Shown here: positions 33,478 through 45,276 of the stretch, piece after piece
Layout of the letters: every line of letters begins with the position of its first letter
Position numbering within the stretch: the stretch's first letter is position 1
Assembly: GCA_025603075.1 (NCBI GenBank)
Contig: MU626329.1
Location: forward strand, 1 to 64,000
Direction: 5' to 3'
Source of the DNA: Neoconidiobolus thromboides FSU 785
Lineage: Eukaryota; Entomophthoromycota; Entomophthoromycetes; Entomophthorales; Neoconidiobolaceae
Length of the DNA stretch: 64,000 nt
Position numbers and translations under genes: made by a program
The notes under the pieces: model-generated
Databases searched by the model: none
The model's input: only the letters and a program-made list of their open reading frames with translations
Told to the model about the DNA's origin: nothing

Positions 33478-33576
33478 TATGGGAGTGCTTTTGTGACTTC
33501 ATTTTTTCCATTTTTAAGCACCATTTGTGGAAAATTTGTTAATAAAACTCTTGAACACAAAAACACATCTCTTTAT
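33478..33576 (-). mobile_element. MITE-like element, copy 14
   Basis: TATGGGAGTG...CATCTCTTTATGA, with a worn 3' end and core reversed (AAGCACCATTTG). It lies 68 bp upstream of tRNA-Asn and faces copy 13. Confidence 0.8.
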
Positions 33577-33644
33577 GAAACCCAAGAAAATTGGTAAATA
33601 TTAGCTAATTATATATACTTGCACATTACTAAGATAAATAGTAA

Positions 33645-33718
33645 GCTCGTATGGCGCAATTGGCTAGCGCGTTCGACTGTTAATCGAGAGGTTGCTGGTT
33701 CGATCCCAGCTATGAGCG
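33645..33718 (+). tRNA. tRNA-Asn (GTT)
   Basis: 74 nt. The acceptor stem GCTCGTA pairs with TATGAGC. The anticodon arm is TTCGA-CTGTTAA-TCGAG with anticodon GTT, and the T arm is GCTGG-TTCGATC-CCAGC. No intron, no encoded CCA. The A-box and B-box are intact. Confidence 0.97.
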
Positions 33719-34070
33719 TCTACTAAATGTAGTTGCTACTATTTTAAAAATGTTTTGTTAAATGTAAACTTTAAAAACGGTAAAAGTTTGCTGAATTTGG
33801 TATTATTTAAATTCAGCTATAAATCAAAAACGTTCAATTACAAGCTATTTTGATGCTTTTTAATAAAGTCTTTTACAAAAATACTTAATAAATCAAATAA
33901 ATAGTAATACACATTTTAGTTATAATATTTTTTATAAAATGTGAAGCAATTCAACTGAAAATAAGCAAAAAACTATTGAATCCGACTGGAAAACCCTGCA
34001 ATTATAAATATTCAATAAAATTTTGCTTGTAATGAATAGCAGCCATTAAACTGCACAACAAAAATTATAT

Positions 34071-34152
34071 GATCAGGATGGGATTCGAACCCACGCCTCC
34101 GAAGAGACCGCGGCCTTAACACGGCGCCTTAGACCAACTCGGCCACCTGATC
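34071..34152 (-). tRNA. tRNA-Leu (AAG)
   Basis: 82 nt, class II with a long variable arm (TCTCTTCGGAGGC). The acceptor GATCAGG pairs with CCTGATC. The anticodon arm is CCGTG-TTAAGGC-CGCGG, anticodon AAG (A34 would be inosine). The T loop is TTCGAAT. No intron. Confidence 0.96.
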
Positions 34153-35712
34153 CTTTTATCTATTTAATAAAATAATACTATGTTATTAATTTTGTTTTTA
34201 ATCAAATTATTAAATCTTATTAAAGCTAGTATCTTTTATATTTGAGATAGTTTAAATGTATTTTATATAATACGTGCTTTTTCAAAAGTTTTAATACAAT
34301 AGAATAAATGCTAAGTATAAATTTATATTTAAAGTTTGAAGTTTATTATTATTCATCCAAGTGGTTGTAATATTTATTGTCAAGTCACTAACATTATTTA
34401 AAAGAACTCATAAGGATCAATAATTTTAATAAACTAAAAAATATCCTTATACTGTGAATCATTTTAACTAAATTTACTTCTATATCATTTGTTTCAGTAT
34501 ATAGGTCTAATATCACAACTCCATATTGAATTAAAGGTTGTTAAATTAATAGTAAATTAATTATTTTAATTGGTTATTCATATTTCAAAATTCAATAACT
34601 TCCAAATCCAAAAAATTAAGCATATAATATGAAACTCCACTTGAGTTCATTGTTGTTACATTTTGTTCATATTATTTAATTTGAATAGCTGCCCATAATA
34701 GTATTATTTAAGAATTATAGTTCAAAGCTTCGGAACCTTTTGATAAAATAGCATATGGGAATGTGTTTTTGTATTCAAGAATTTTACTAATAATTTTTCC
34801 ACTCAAATAGCGTTTAAAAGAAACATCACCATATCGTCTAGAAAACACTTTATGAAATCGAGTTATAATCCTAACCAAAGGGCTAAAGCTAACGCTTTAG
34901 CTCTAAAATAAGGTCAAGAAATATGCTATATAATTGATCTAAAAATTCAATATACATATTCTTATTAAAGTTCTTTATTCGTTTATTTCTATTACTAAAT
35001 TGAGTGTTACAATTCTTTATTTACTTTGATTTATATATTAACCTACTTGTTATACTCCATTTAGTTATTACTTTATCTTTAAAAAAATAATTATAGAATA
35101 TATATATCTAATATATAAAGATAACGATTAATGGGGGATAAGCAGATAATCTTCGTTGTCTTGTTAATATGAAATTAATGAATTTTTATGTCATAATTAA
35201 GATCCGGATTAATTTATTGTTTATAATCTAAAACTACAAGATACTCCATATAGTAAAGTCAAAACTACTCACTATGAATTAAAAATTAAAATAAAACTTA
35301 GTTTTACTAAGATGATAAGGAGATTGAAGGTATATTTATAACATCAATATATGAAGTATGAAATTGACATGCATTATTTGAATTTAAAATATTTAGGTAA
35401 GTTGTTTTGTTTTTGTATTGATACTGCTGCTTTATTATCATTTTCTTAATTACATATAACTAAAATTAAATGGGGATAAAGCTGTATTTAATTTAGTTAT
35501 TAATGTATAGATTATCTAAAAATAAAAAATCGAGAATTCAGAGGTCAGCTGAAATAAATAGATTCAGTGCACTTAGAAATAATTAACAAATTAAGATATT
35601 AATATCACATTAAACAAAAGCTCATAGCTTTGGTAAATTGTACTCATAAAACACAGCATTATAAATCAATTAAATCTGTCGCTTTTTATTTTTATTTTTA
35701 ATAATTAATATC
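34153..35712. other. Gene-free stretch with one MITE
   Basis: Apart from MITE copy 15 at 34752-34834, only AT-rich DNA without open frames. The right end is the 5' region of receptor B1. Confidence 0.5.
34752..34834 (+). mobile_element. MITE-like element, copy 15, internally deleted
   Basis: Starts ATATGGGAATG and keeps the core CTCAAATAGCGTTTAAAAG, then jumps straight to the terminal AAACATCACCATAT. The stretch between core and right end (about 20 bp) is deleted. Confidence 0.85.
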
Positions 35713-36750
35713 ATGATTTTATCAATAGGACAAAGTATACAGGTGGTGGTGGCAGTTATAGGATTATTCTTAAATGTAATAGTTGGACTTGTTGTTAGTA
35801 TTGGCCTAGGTTTGAAATCAACTGATTTAATATTAATCTTCATTATTGCTCTTCTTGATTCTTACTATTACCTTCATAACATAGTGAGAATGATCTTAAT
35901 AGGAGTTGAATATTTAGTGGTAGACTCAAACAGATTAAACCCAGATCCTTCATGGTGGTGCCCTTTTGATGCTACAATTGATATGTCGCTTTATCTAGCT
36001 TGTATTGAATTAGTGGCCATCCTTAGTTTTATGCGATATTTAAGTATTTGTAGGAAAAAGAATCTGAGTCCCATTGTTTGGTATTCTATTGCTGCATTCT
36101 CTTTTTGTACCAATTTCATTTTTTCTTTAGTTTATATTGGTAATGGGTATTATAAGTGGTCTGTTACTGAATTAGTATGCGTTACAGGAAATGACCCTGA
36201 ATCTACTAATGTTGGTTACATTCGCTACTATAATTTTTGGTTCACTAGTTACACCGTACGGTCCTTTATTTCCCTTGTTATTATAGCATTTTCTTATTTC
36301 AATATGACTACTGTTTATTATGAGAAATTATCTTCATCAGGAGATATACTAATGAAAAACCAACTTAAATCTAAAGATGAAGACTTCAAGCCTCAGCATA
36401 CTTCGCAATATTTCAATACAAGTGGGATAGAAAATTATAATGTGCAAAGGAACCAAATTTATAAGCAAAAATGGTTCACAGTCCTAAAATTAATGGGTGC
36501 GATTCTTGCTTATTCTATTTGTTTAATTCCAGATATCACTTTTAACATCATTAGGTTGCTTCCAGATAGCTTCCCATACACAAACATAACTACCGACGTA
36601 TTCACAGCATCCAACTTACTTTTAAGTTGTTATGGGTTGGTTAATTCGCTTTTTGTATTACTTTCACATGATCCTTCTAAGCGATATCTCGCTTTTAAAT
36701 TAGAATGTTTTGTCAATAACGTTAAAGGATGCCTTGGTTTTGATTGTTGA
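35713..36750 (+). CDS. Class A GPCR-like receptor, group B (B1)
   Basis: Intronless, 345 aa. Seven hydrophobic segments with class A landmarks: Asn21, Asp49, Cys83 (WWCPFDATID), Arg108-Tyr109 (LSFMRYLSIC), Cys156 in outer loop 2, and Cys270-x-x-Pro273. Helix 7 reads YGLVNSLFVLLSH, with an Asn where class A has NPxxY. A short helix 8-like DPSKRYL and a Cys-rich tail (ECFVNNVKGCLGFDC), which could be palmitoylated, follow. Group B differs from the left-hand array by the WWC and SHDPSKRY signatures and a shorter inner loop. It is nearest B2 and B5. G-protein coupling is inferred; the ligand is unknown. Confidence 0.88.
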   Translation: MILSIGQSIQVVVAVIGLFLNVIVGLVVSIGLGLKSTDLILIFIIALLDSYYYLHNIVRMILIGVEYLVVDSNRLNPDPSWWCPFDATIDMSLYLACIELVAILSFMRYLSICRKKNLSPIVWYSIAAFSFCTNFIFSLVYIGNGYYKWSVTELVCVTGNDPESTNVGYIRYYNFWFTSYTVRSFISLVIIAFSYFNMTTVYYEKLSSSGDILMKNQLKSKDEDFKPQHTSQYFNTSGIENYNVQRNQIYKQKWFTVLKLMGAILAYSICLIPDITFNIIRLLPDSFPYTNITTDVFTASNLLLSCYGLVNSLFVLLSHDPSKRYLAFKLECFVNNVKGCLGFDC

Positions 36751-38031
36751 AAGTTTAAAATAAAAGTATTAGATATGTCTTCTATCTACATATTATTTGT
36801 AATTGTTTAGACATTATTGAAGTTGATTTGGGTAAATTAAGAAATCACGTGTTTATATAGCTCAAAGATTTATACATGTGATGTTATAGCTCAGGTTCTC
36901 ATTTTACATCAAGTAAAATAAAGTAGTGCTATATCACTCATGAAAGAAACACTTATTCATAAAGCTTCCATGGTTATAAAATCTAGTACTTTGGTTCTAT
37001 TAATTAAAGAAGCATCCTTATAATAAGGCTATTTTTCCATGTATATTATTCATTTTGAACAAAAATATGCAAATGCTAACTTATAGTAATTATGCAATAT
37101 AAAAACCATGAATAGCTTTGGCTCACCAAAAAAATTTAATTATTCTAAGAAATTGTTATAATAACTATAATTTTAAAGTCATCCCATGATAAATGTATTT
37201 TGGATAAAACCAGATTTAGCGCCTTTATTACCATAATTATTCAATCTATATAAACACAAAGTATTGACGTTTTACATCTTTGTTCTTACTATACTCAAAA
37301 TAAGCTAAAACACCTTTTAGAAGCACCATGCACTATTATACATTTCATATGCAGAATATTTTCTTTGTAACTAGACATTCAAGCTAGTGTATTTTAATTT
37401 TTGCCACTTTAAACCACCACCAAAAGCTGTTCTATTTTATCAAACCAATGATAGTATAATATTAAATTTATCTTGAGATACAATTTGCTTCAGGATACCT
37501 TAACAAAATGGCCTTTATTTAGGCAAATCGTAAATTTTCGTAATCTAATAGTTTACGCAACTACTAATAATATACATAGTTTAAAATTTAATAAAGTATT
37601 TAGTATAAACTTTTACATATGTATATTAATTTACACTTATCTAATGCCATTCGAAATAGCTTTGATAAGTCACCCAGTTATACAAAATATGAAGGTCTAA
37701 AATCCGCTATTTACGCCCAATATGAGGATACCTTTTAAACTTTAATTGTGTAGCAGTTTACCGCTCATTTTAAAACATAAAAATAGAGAACTAAGCTACT
37801 ATCCAGTATAGATAACAAATCATTGATTATAAAAACTACTGGTAATTGATACACAATTAAAGTTAAAGAGCTGGAGAATAAATAATATGAATATGAAACT
37901 GAGTTATGATATAAAAAGAATAAAGTGTAAATAAAAACCACGAATATTTTTTTGTTTTTACTTGTTTTACTACATTTGAATATCACAATTAAAACTTACC
38001 TGGCCTATTAATATTCAACTCAAAGCTCTAA
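36751..38031. other. Gene-free stretch between B1 and B2
   Basis: No conserved frame, tRNA or element was recognised. AT-rich with a few short chance ORFs. The unit is not visibly duplicated, unlike the group A array. Confidence 0.45.
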
Positions 38032-39078
38032 ATGATATTGACTACAGGACAGTGCTTACAGTTAGCTATAGCAATAATAGGACTTGTTTTAAATATAGCG
38101 GTGGGCCTTGTTGTTGGCTTTGGTTTAAAATTAAAGAGCCCAGATTTAAAGCTAATGCTAGTTATGTCAATATTGGACACTTATTATTATATTCATAATA
38201 TAGTGAGGATAAGTTTAATAAGTTTGGAATATTTAATGGTTGACACGATAGATTTAAATCCTGCACCACTGTGGTGGTGTCGTTTTGATGCTACCATTGA
38301 TATGGCGTTGTATTTAGTATGTATTGAATTGGTAGCCACCCTTAGCTTTATGCGCTATTTAAACATATGTAGGAAGGTAGATATAAAGCCAACTAGATGG
38401 TACTTAATTGGGCTCTTTTCTTTTATTTCCAATTTTTCGTTCTCGTTGATATATATTTATAATGGTTATTACAAATGGTCGTCAACAAAGTTGGTTTGCA
38501 TTGTTGCTGAAAATCCCAATAACAATTTAACCTTTAAAAATTACTATTACTTTTGGGTATCAAATTATCTATTTCGTTCTTTATTATCACTCCTTATCAT
38601 TTCTTTTACTTACTTCAGCATGACAAAAAAATATTTTGAGATAATATCATCAAGAGATGGTTTGTTTAAAGCTCAAGGGAGTTATAGTACTGAAAGGTTA
38701 AGCCATATACATGATAGTTCTCAATATTTACATACAGGTGTAAATGAAACCTATAGCTTGAAAGGTCCAAATTTATTTAAGCAAAAATTATTTACAATAA
38801 TGAAGCTTTTCGGCGCTATATTTGCTTACACCATATGTATTACACCAGATATTGTCCTAAATATACTAAGTCTTCTTCCAGGTGGGTTGGAGGGTTTTGG
38901 TGTAGATATTAGTCTTTCTGTATTTTCTAACCTTTTGTTAAGTTGCTATGGAATAATCAATGCTTTGTTTGTTTTGCTTTCCCATGATCCCTCAAAGCGA
39001 TATATTTATAATCAAATAGAGTACTTTGTGAAAGGCACCAAATCCTACAATAACCATCAGACTTTGATTCATCAATAG
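38032..39078 (+). CDS. Class A GPCR-like receptor, group B (B2)
   Basis: Intronless, 348 aa, tandem to B1 in the same orientation. Landmarks are Asn21, Asp49, Cys83 (WWCRFDATID), Arg108-Tyr109, Cys156, Cys269-x-x-Pro272 and Asn310 in helix 7 (YGIINALFVLLSHDPSKRY). The inner loop between helices 5 and 6 (about 205-255) contains a conserved SSQYLHTG segment also seen as TSQYFNTSG in B1 and SSQYYEAG in B5, perhaps a regulatory or G-protein contact site. The tail lacks the Cys pairs of B1. Confidence 0.88.
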   Translation: MILTTGQCLQLAIAIIGLVLNIAVGLVVGFGLKLKSPDLKLMLVMSILDTYYYIHNIVRISLISLEYLMVDTIDLNPAPLWWCRFDATIDMALYLVCIELVATLSFMRYLNICRKVDIKPTRWYLIGLFSFISNFSFSLIYIYNGYYKWSSTKLVCIVAENPNNNLTFKNYYYFWVSNYLFRSLLSLLIISFTYFSMTKKYFEIISSRDGLFKAQGSYSTERLSHIHDSSQYLHTGVNETYSLKGPNLFKQKLFTIMKLFGAIFAYTICITPDIVLNILSLLPGGLEGFGVDISLSVFSNLLLSCYGIINALFVLLSHDPSKRYIYNQIEYFVKGTKSYNNHQTLIHQ

Positions 39079-41187
39079 GCTATTGTATATTAATTTAAAA
39101 TTTTAGTATTAGAACTTCAGAAAGTTTAATTAATTCAAATATACTATAAATCACAAATAAAATTACACATATCTTCTTGATTTAAAACTTTGAAATATCT
39201 ACTCATCATAGCCATTAGTTTTATGTTATATACTATATATATTCCATATAGCTAATTAAAAAGCACTTTTAATCAAATATTCAAAGGTATATAATGAGAA
39301 GGATATGGTGATATAGAAAAGCGGTAAAGCCTATTTACAACGATGTTGGGCTATAAAAGTAATACAAGTGTTATTTTGATAAATATTAACGTTAAATTTA
39401 ACCCACATTCTATCAACTATTGTTAATATTCTGTTTACTAATAGAATATATTACCTGAATATGGCAATGTTTGTTGTTAACAGCGTGCTTTTTTATTACC
39501 GTAGAGTGTATTATATTATCCTGATTTTTGAGATAGAGATTAGACAAAATGAATATTTAGTAAATATTCAACAAGTTTAATGTAATTCTAAATTATTTAC
39601 TCAAATTTTTTGATTGAAATATGGGATAAGATTCATTCCGAAATTTTTTTATTTAGTGCTCTTGTTCACTTTTAATGTAGTATAAAATTCAGAAGAAATC
39701 AGTTAAATACTGAAACAAAAAGGCATTCATATATAATTGCAATGTTAAAATTAATTCATTAATTATTAATCATTTTAAATTTTCGTATATTCTTAAGCAT
39801 TTAATAATCCTAACAAATAAATAAATAAAAATAAAAACATAATACTACTTATAGAATATAACCCATTATTTTTTATAGTATTGCATCTTCAGCTGTGGTT
39901 ATTTTCGTTTCAGTTTAATAATAAATTAGTCATTTCCATATATTTGTTTATTTTCTAGATAAATCTCAAGTGGTAAGGATATAAAATTGTAATAGAGATA
40001 AATTTTTACAGCAAAAATATATTTGTCTTTGAACAAAGTAAACCATTATTCATTCAGATAAGAATTTGGTTTTTTTTAGTATAAAAAATAACCATGCATA
40101 TAGGATTGCCTTATAGTTTATTATACATTAGCCCAGCTATGACTCAAAAGCTATAAGCATGTACTTTAGTAATAACTTAAGTGTATTTAGATCCAAAATT
40201 GACTCTTGGCTAAACGAAGGTAACAATCCTGAAAGCAACCACATCAGGGTATCTTTAAAGCTGTATTTTAAGCACAAGGCCTTAGACTACTTGGTCGAGT
40301 TTACTTTTTAATTATGAAGATAGGACTTAGATTTCAAAAAAATACTATAGCAAAAAATGGTTAAATCTGTACTTAAATTTTATATCAAAAATAATATAAT
40401 GAATTTTATCTATAAACTAAAGGGCGGAGACTAAAAACATAGCTATAAACTGGATCTATCCACTAATTTATACATACTTTTCTTAACTAGAGTTTTTATA
40501 ATTCTATTACATAAAACTTTCAAACATATGGGGGTGTTTTTTTGATTTCCTCACTTTCTCTATCTTTTAAGCATTATTTGAGCGAAAAATTCATTAGTAA
40601 AATTCTTAAACATAAAAATACATCCTCGTATTTTTGTGATAACATAATCATAACAATGATACTTTATACTATTTTTTGAGGCTGTCAATTCATCATAAAA
40701 ACCATGATCCTTTAGATGGTGTTCTCGTTATACAAATATATAGACTCGTGGATTCTTTAAAGCGCCATATTTCTAGAATAGTAATTGTTGGTTAAAACAA
40801 TAACATTGAATATAATATTACATATTTTTAATAAAGTTATGTCGCTGAAACTTTTTATTTTTGTTAAATTCACCAATAAAAAAGTGGCTCGATAGTACTT
40901 AAAAAGAATTGAAAAGAACACTATCTTAAGAAGAGGAATAAGAGGCAGGTGACAAAGCAAAAATATATTATAAACGGACATAATCTATAGATTATTGCAA
41001 AAAAAGGAAGACACTTAATTCAAAGAGGCATATTTAAAATAAGAAAATTAATAGAATAGCATATTTGTGATTTAAATAAAGGGTAATTTTAAACTTTAAT
41101 TCATTTTTGATGAATATATAAAGGAAACTTCAGATTTTTTGTTAAACAATTTTTAGATTAATTTATTTTTAACTATTTAATTTAAAA
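39079..41187. other. Gene-free stretch with one MITE
   Basis: Holds MITE copy 16 (40526-40631). No other feature is supportable. A 74-codon frame at 40757-40981 looks like chance. Confidence 0.45.
40526..40631 (-). mobile_element. MITE-like element, copy 16
   Basis: ATATGGGGGTG...CATCCTCGTAT, core reversed (AAGCATTATTTGAGCG). Confidence 0.87.
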
Positions 41188-42216
41188 ATGGAGATGCTTA
41201 GTGGTCAGATAGCAATGATAATAGCCTCAGTTATTGGGCTAGTTCTAAACTTGTTAGTAGGAGCGATTGTCACTATTGGTTTACAATTAAAAAGTATCGA
41301 CTTAAAAATGATAGCGATCATTTCACTCACCGATATCATTTTTTATTTTTGGAATATACTAAGGGTTATTCTTAACAGTACAAATTTAGTACCAATAGCA
41401 TTTGATATTTTACACCAAACCCCTACCTGGTGGTGCCCATTAGATTTTGTTATTACTATGACCTGCTTAGGCACGTCAGTGGAATTAGTTGCAATTCTAG
41501 GGCTGATTCGCTATACAAAAATTTGTTGCCAAAAGGAATTACCTTCATACGTCTGGTATGGTCTAGTAGTTTTGTCATTTTCGCTATCGATAGCCTTAGC
41601 GTTAGGAAATGAATATTATGGGTACTATTTTTGGTCAAGGACTCAAATGTTTTGCTTGGTAGCGATAAATACTAATATAGCAGAGGGATTGTTAAATTAC
41701 CAATATTATTTGATTTTTTATTGTTTTTATGCTATTAGAAGTATTATTGCTTTAGTTATTATTGCATTTTGCTATTTCAAAGTTACTACTGTCTATCGCC
41801 AAGCCCTTAAATCAACAATAACTATTAATTTGAAGAAGAAAACTCAATTATCTGACAGTATAATTAATCAAAATAATGATTCGGAATTCATTCCAAGTAA
41901 AGATAGCGTAGAAACATTTGAAAGTGAAAGTCCGGAAGAAACTGCAATAATGCATCGCAGCCACAATCTAAAAATAAATCGTAATTTTGCTACTATTAAA
42001 ATGATGAGTGCAAGTTTAGCATATATGATTTGCTTGTTACCTGATGTTATCCTTACTATTCTTGATCTTGGTTTTGATTCATACCCTGGCCCTTCTGTAG
42101 CGACTGCTTCTAATGTCTTACTTTGTTTTACAGGAGTAGTGTCTGCTCTCTTTGTCCTCTTATCTCATGCTCCTTCACGAGAATTTCTTGTGAGACATGT
42201 TAGATCAATGTTTTAG
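41188..42216 (+). CDS. Class A GPCR-like receptor, group B (B3)
   Basis: Intronless, 342 aa. Asn21, Asp49, Cys83 (WWCPLDFVIT), Arg108-Tyr109, Cys156, Cys282-x-x-Pro285. Helix 7 reads GVVSALFVLLSHAPSREFL, with Ser for the helix 7 Asn of B1, B2 and B5. The long inner loop (about 210-265) is acidic and Ser-rich (VETFESESPEET), a plausible phosphorylation region. With B4 it makes a subgroup (SHAPxR; GYYxWS in the outer loop). Confidence 0.88.
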   Translation: MEMLSGQIAMIIASVIGLVLNLLVGAIVTIGLQLKSIDLKMIAIISLTDIIFYFWNILRVILNSTNLVPIAFDILHQTPTWWCPLDFVITMTCLGTSVELVAILGLIRYTKICCQKELPSYVWYGLVVLSFSLSIALALGNEYYGYYFWSRTQMFCLVAINTNIAEGLLNYQYYLIFYCFYAIRSIIALVIIAFCYFKVTTVYRQALKSTITINLKKKTQLSDSIINQNNDSEFIPSKDSVETFESESPEETAIMHRSHNLKINRNFATIKMMSASLAYMICLLPDVILTILDLGFDSYPGPSVATASNVLLCFTGVVSALFVLLSHAPSREFLVRHVRSMF

Positions 42217-42658
42217 ATAAAAATTGAAATAATATTTTTTCTTATAGTAACTATCTCTTTACTTTTTTTTCTAGGCTATCATAAAGTTACAATATTAATC
42301 TAATGAAAAACCCCAATTATTTCACTTATATCAGATTAATAAAGATTATCAACTTATTTCTATTAATGTATAATTAATGTTTTTCTTCATAGTATTAGAA
42401 ATTAGTTGGAACAATTTGAGATAAATCACCTGTTTTTTATTCTCATGAGTTTTTCCTCCAAAATAATTAATAAGGTAAAATGCTTAATGTGTAAAAGGTG
42501 ATATCAAACTATAATACAACAAATTTTTACGTGGTAGACTACATTAGTCAAAAACTTTGGATGCAAATGCCCTACCATGATATTTTTATTGTACTAAAAC
42601 CCATAATAGCATCTATTATGTATCATGTGTTTTTGTGTGTATGCAATTTAAGGTTTTG

Positions 42659-42757
42659 ATATGGGGATGTCTTTGTTTAAGAATTTTACTAAAAAATCCT
42701 GCTCAATAGCACTTTAAAAAGGTAAAATAGTTGAAACCTAAAAGGACACCCCCATAT
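42659..42757 (+). mobile_element. MITE-like element, copy 17
   Basis: ATATGGGGATG...CACCCCCATAT, long perfect-looking ends with a worn interior (CTCAATAGCACTTTAAAA). Confidence 0.86.
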
Positions 42758-43602
42758 TTATCTTTGAGCATTTAGGGTCATAAGCTTCAAATAAAAATTA
42801 ATTTTCAAAAATTACCATCATTAGCAATTTAGATAAAAAATATATATCTATTTAGTATTTATTGCTAATTCTTTAAAAGTTTTTTAAACCTAAAGTATAA
42901 AAACATCATAAATATGTATTTAATTTAGATTATAAATATATGGCCCTTTCAATGATATGTTTATCGCATAATAAGTACTTATTGTATAACACTAAAATAT
43001 AAATAACGTACAAATTAATCATCTGACCCCTTTAATCATTTGATCCGTACTGCCAAATTTACTGAATTTTTTGAAACCAAAATTTTCAATATAATAAGCT
43101 GGTGAATTAGTATAATGTTAATGTTCAAACATATATAAAGAAAGAAAGAAATATTACGATCTATTAAGAAAATTATATTTATAGCTTAGATACTTGCTGT
43201 TAACCATCGTTAGAATCATTTTGAAATTTAGCAATAATTGGTCAAGAAGGATAAGGTTTTGTAAAATTGAAGTTATTTAAAAATCAATGTTTCAGGAATT
43301 AAAATACTATACAATATAATGTAATATTGTATTGTATGTGCTAAATAGCTCTGCTCTATAGTTTTATTTTTACTAACAAAGATTCTTCACTAAATATCCT
43401 TATTGTTGTTTTATTTAACTTCATGCGAAAATACTCAAAACTTAGAATTAAATGATTAAAGAGACCAAAAAGATTAATTTGTACATTATTCAAATTTGTT
43501 GTAAGTTTTGAATTTCATTTAATTTTTTTACCTTTTTTCATTATAAACACTTTAAAATAAGCCCATTATTAATAATAAACATTTTAATAAATTAATAGAA
43601 AT

Positions 43603-43708
43603 TATATGAGGATATATTTTTGTATTTAAGAGTTTTACCAACAATTTTACACTCAAATAGCGCTTAAAAGATGGAAAAAGTAATGAAGCCAAAAAAATCA
43701 TTCTCGTA
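43603..43708 (+). mobile_element. MITE-like element, copy 18
   Basis: TATATGAGGATAT...CATTCTCGTAGA, core CTCAAATAGCGCTTAAAA intact. It lies 280 bp upstream of tRNA-Leu(TAA). Confidence 0.86.
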
Positions 43709-43988
43709 GAATCTTTTAAATTTTCTAAATGAATTCAACTCAAATTATGACATTCAAATAGGTATAACTACATTCTATCTATCGGTTAATTAAGAATATA
43801 CCACTTTTATATATATTTTAACCTTGGTAACTAACAAATGGCTTCCGCCTTGTCTCTTAGTCCTGCATTGTTTTAGCTTCATTAACAGAGAACATTTGCA
43901 AGCCTTCAACTTTCCACTTTAAAATAATCTTATTGAATCTATAGATTTTAAATAAAAATTATATAATTTAATTAGACAAACTAAAGGG

Positions 43989-44070
43989 GTCAATTTGGCC
44001 GAGCGGTCTAAGGCGTTGCACTTAAGATGCAATCTCGAGAGAGGCGTGGGTTCGAACCCCACAGTTGACA
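43989..44070 (+). tRNA. tRNA-Leu (TAA)
   Basis: 82 nt, class II. The acceptor GTCAATT pairs with AGTTGAC. The anticodon arm is TTGCA-CTTAAGA-TGCAA with anticodon TAA, the variable arm is TCTCGAGAGAGGC, and the T arm is GTGGG-TTCGAAC-CCCAC. It decodes UUA, the codon favoured in this AT-rich genome. Confidence 0.97.
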
Positions 44071-44253
44071 TAATATTTTATATTGTCTATTTTAATACTA
44101 GTTATGTATTAAAGCCACTAATAACTGACCGATATAATAATATGAGAAAAGATAGTGCTAATTTTAAAAATTATTCTTCATATTTCTTTATTAAAATAAA
44201 TTTTATTCTGAATATATATATAAGAGAAGAGTGTATCCTTTAGAAATAAAAGA

Positions 44254-45276
44254 TTAAAGTAAAGAATTTGTTGAAAAGATCTTATCAAAAGTATTAAAAA
44301 AATAGGTCCTAGTTGGAGCATGAGAAAATAACACGAATAGGGCAGAAACAATACCAGTGCAGCTACATAATGAATTGATTGCCGTTTTTGCACCAGTACT
44401 AAAGCTGACTCCCAGTACTAATACTGTAAAGGTTTGAATTGCATCGGGTAATAAACATAGAACATAAGCTAAAGTTGGTGCTATTAATTTTAACATTTGA
44501 ACTGCTCTTTTTATTCTACTACTTGTAGAACATTGGTTAATTATTCTTATATTTTGATTATTATCTTCAACGTTTAGATCTTCTTTAAATTGTGAATAAT
44601 CTAATCTATTATGGTTGCCTTGACTTGAATGTGTTAAGGATTGTCTTATTACCTTGCGATAGGCTCTAGATATACTAAAATAACAAAACGTAATTATAGA
44701 TAATGAGATCAAATATCTTATCACAAAAATAACAAAGTAGATGTCATAATATAAGACATTACTTAATTGGTTAGGATCTTCAGGGCCGGATGGTGTATAT
44801 GTAGTTGGTAAACAGTACATTTTCGTTGCTGACCAGCCATAATAGCCGTAGTAATGATGAATCGAAACTAACGTAAAAGAAAGTGAAACTAAAAATAAGG
44901 CCATACTATAAAATACGTAATTTGGTATTGGTCTATTTACAAAAATTTTGCAGTATCTCATTAAACTCAATACTGCAACTAAATCAATAGATAGCTCTAA
45001 TGTTGGTAAGGTTATAGTCACATCATAAATACACCACCATTTTGGTATTTGAATTAATGAATCGCTATTTACTAGTATTATATCGCTATTTGATAGTATA
45101 GTCCTTAATATATTGTTTGAATAATAAACAATATCATTTAAGGCGATGATTAAAACCAATATTAAATCGGAGTTGCTTAATTTTAAACCTATAGCAACAA
45201 TTGAACCAACTAACAAATTCAATATCAAACCTATCATAGATATTATTACTAACACAATTTGACCTAGATGTAGCAT
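44254..45276 (-). CDS. Class A GPCR-like receptor, group B (B4)
   Basis: Intronless, 340 aa, on the opposite strand to B1-B3. Landmarks are Asn20, Asp48, Cys82 (WWCIYDVTI), Arg107-Tyr108 (LSLMRYCKI), Cys155, and Cys274-x-x-Pro277. Helix 7 is TGIVSALFVLFSHAPTRTYF, linking it to B3. The second outer loop is slightly longer (TTYTPSGPEDPN). The inner loop 3 is basic and Asn-rich. The 3' end lies only about 180 bp from tRNA-Leu(TAA), convergent with it. Confidence 0.88.
   Translation of the reverse strand: MLHLGQIVLVIISMIGLILNLLVGSIVAIGLKLSNSDLILVLIIALNDIVYYSNNILRTILSNSDIILVNSDSLIQIPKWWCIYDVTITLPTLELSIDLVAVLSLMRYCKIFVNRPIPNYVFYSMALFLVSLSFTLVSIHHYYGYYGWSATKMYCLPTTYTPSGPEDPNQLSNVLYYDIYFVIFVIRYLISLSIITFCYFSISRAYRKVIRQSLTHSSQGNHNRLDYSQFKEDLNVEDNNQNIRIINQCSTSSRIKRAVQMLKLIAPTLAYVLCLLPDAIQTFTVLVLGVSFSTGAKTAINSLCSCTGIVSALFVLFSHAPTRTYFFNTFDKIFSTNSLL

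Larger units (their letters stand above)
42217..43988. other. Gene-free stretch with two MITEs
   Basis: Contains MITE copies 17 and 18 and otherwise AT-rich DNA up to tRNA-Leu(TAA). No open frame worth listing. Confidence 0.5.

Noticed and set aside
43995-44243. 82-aa ORF starting inside tRNA-Leu(TAA)
   Set aside because: Its first 25 residues are the tRNA gene read as protein.
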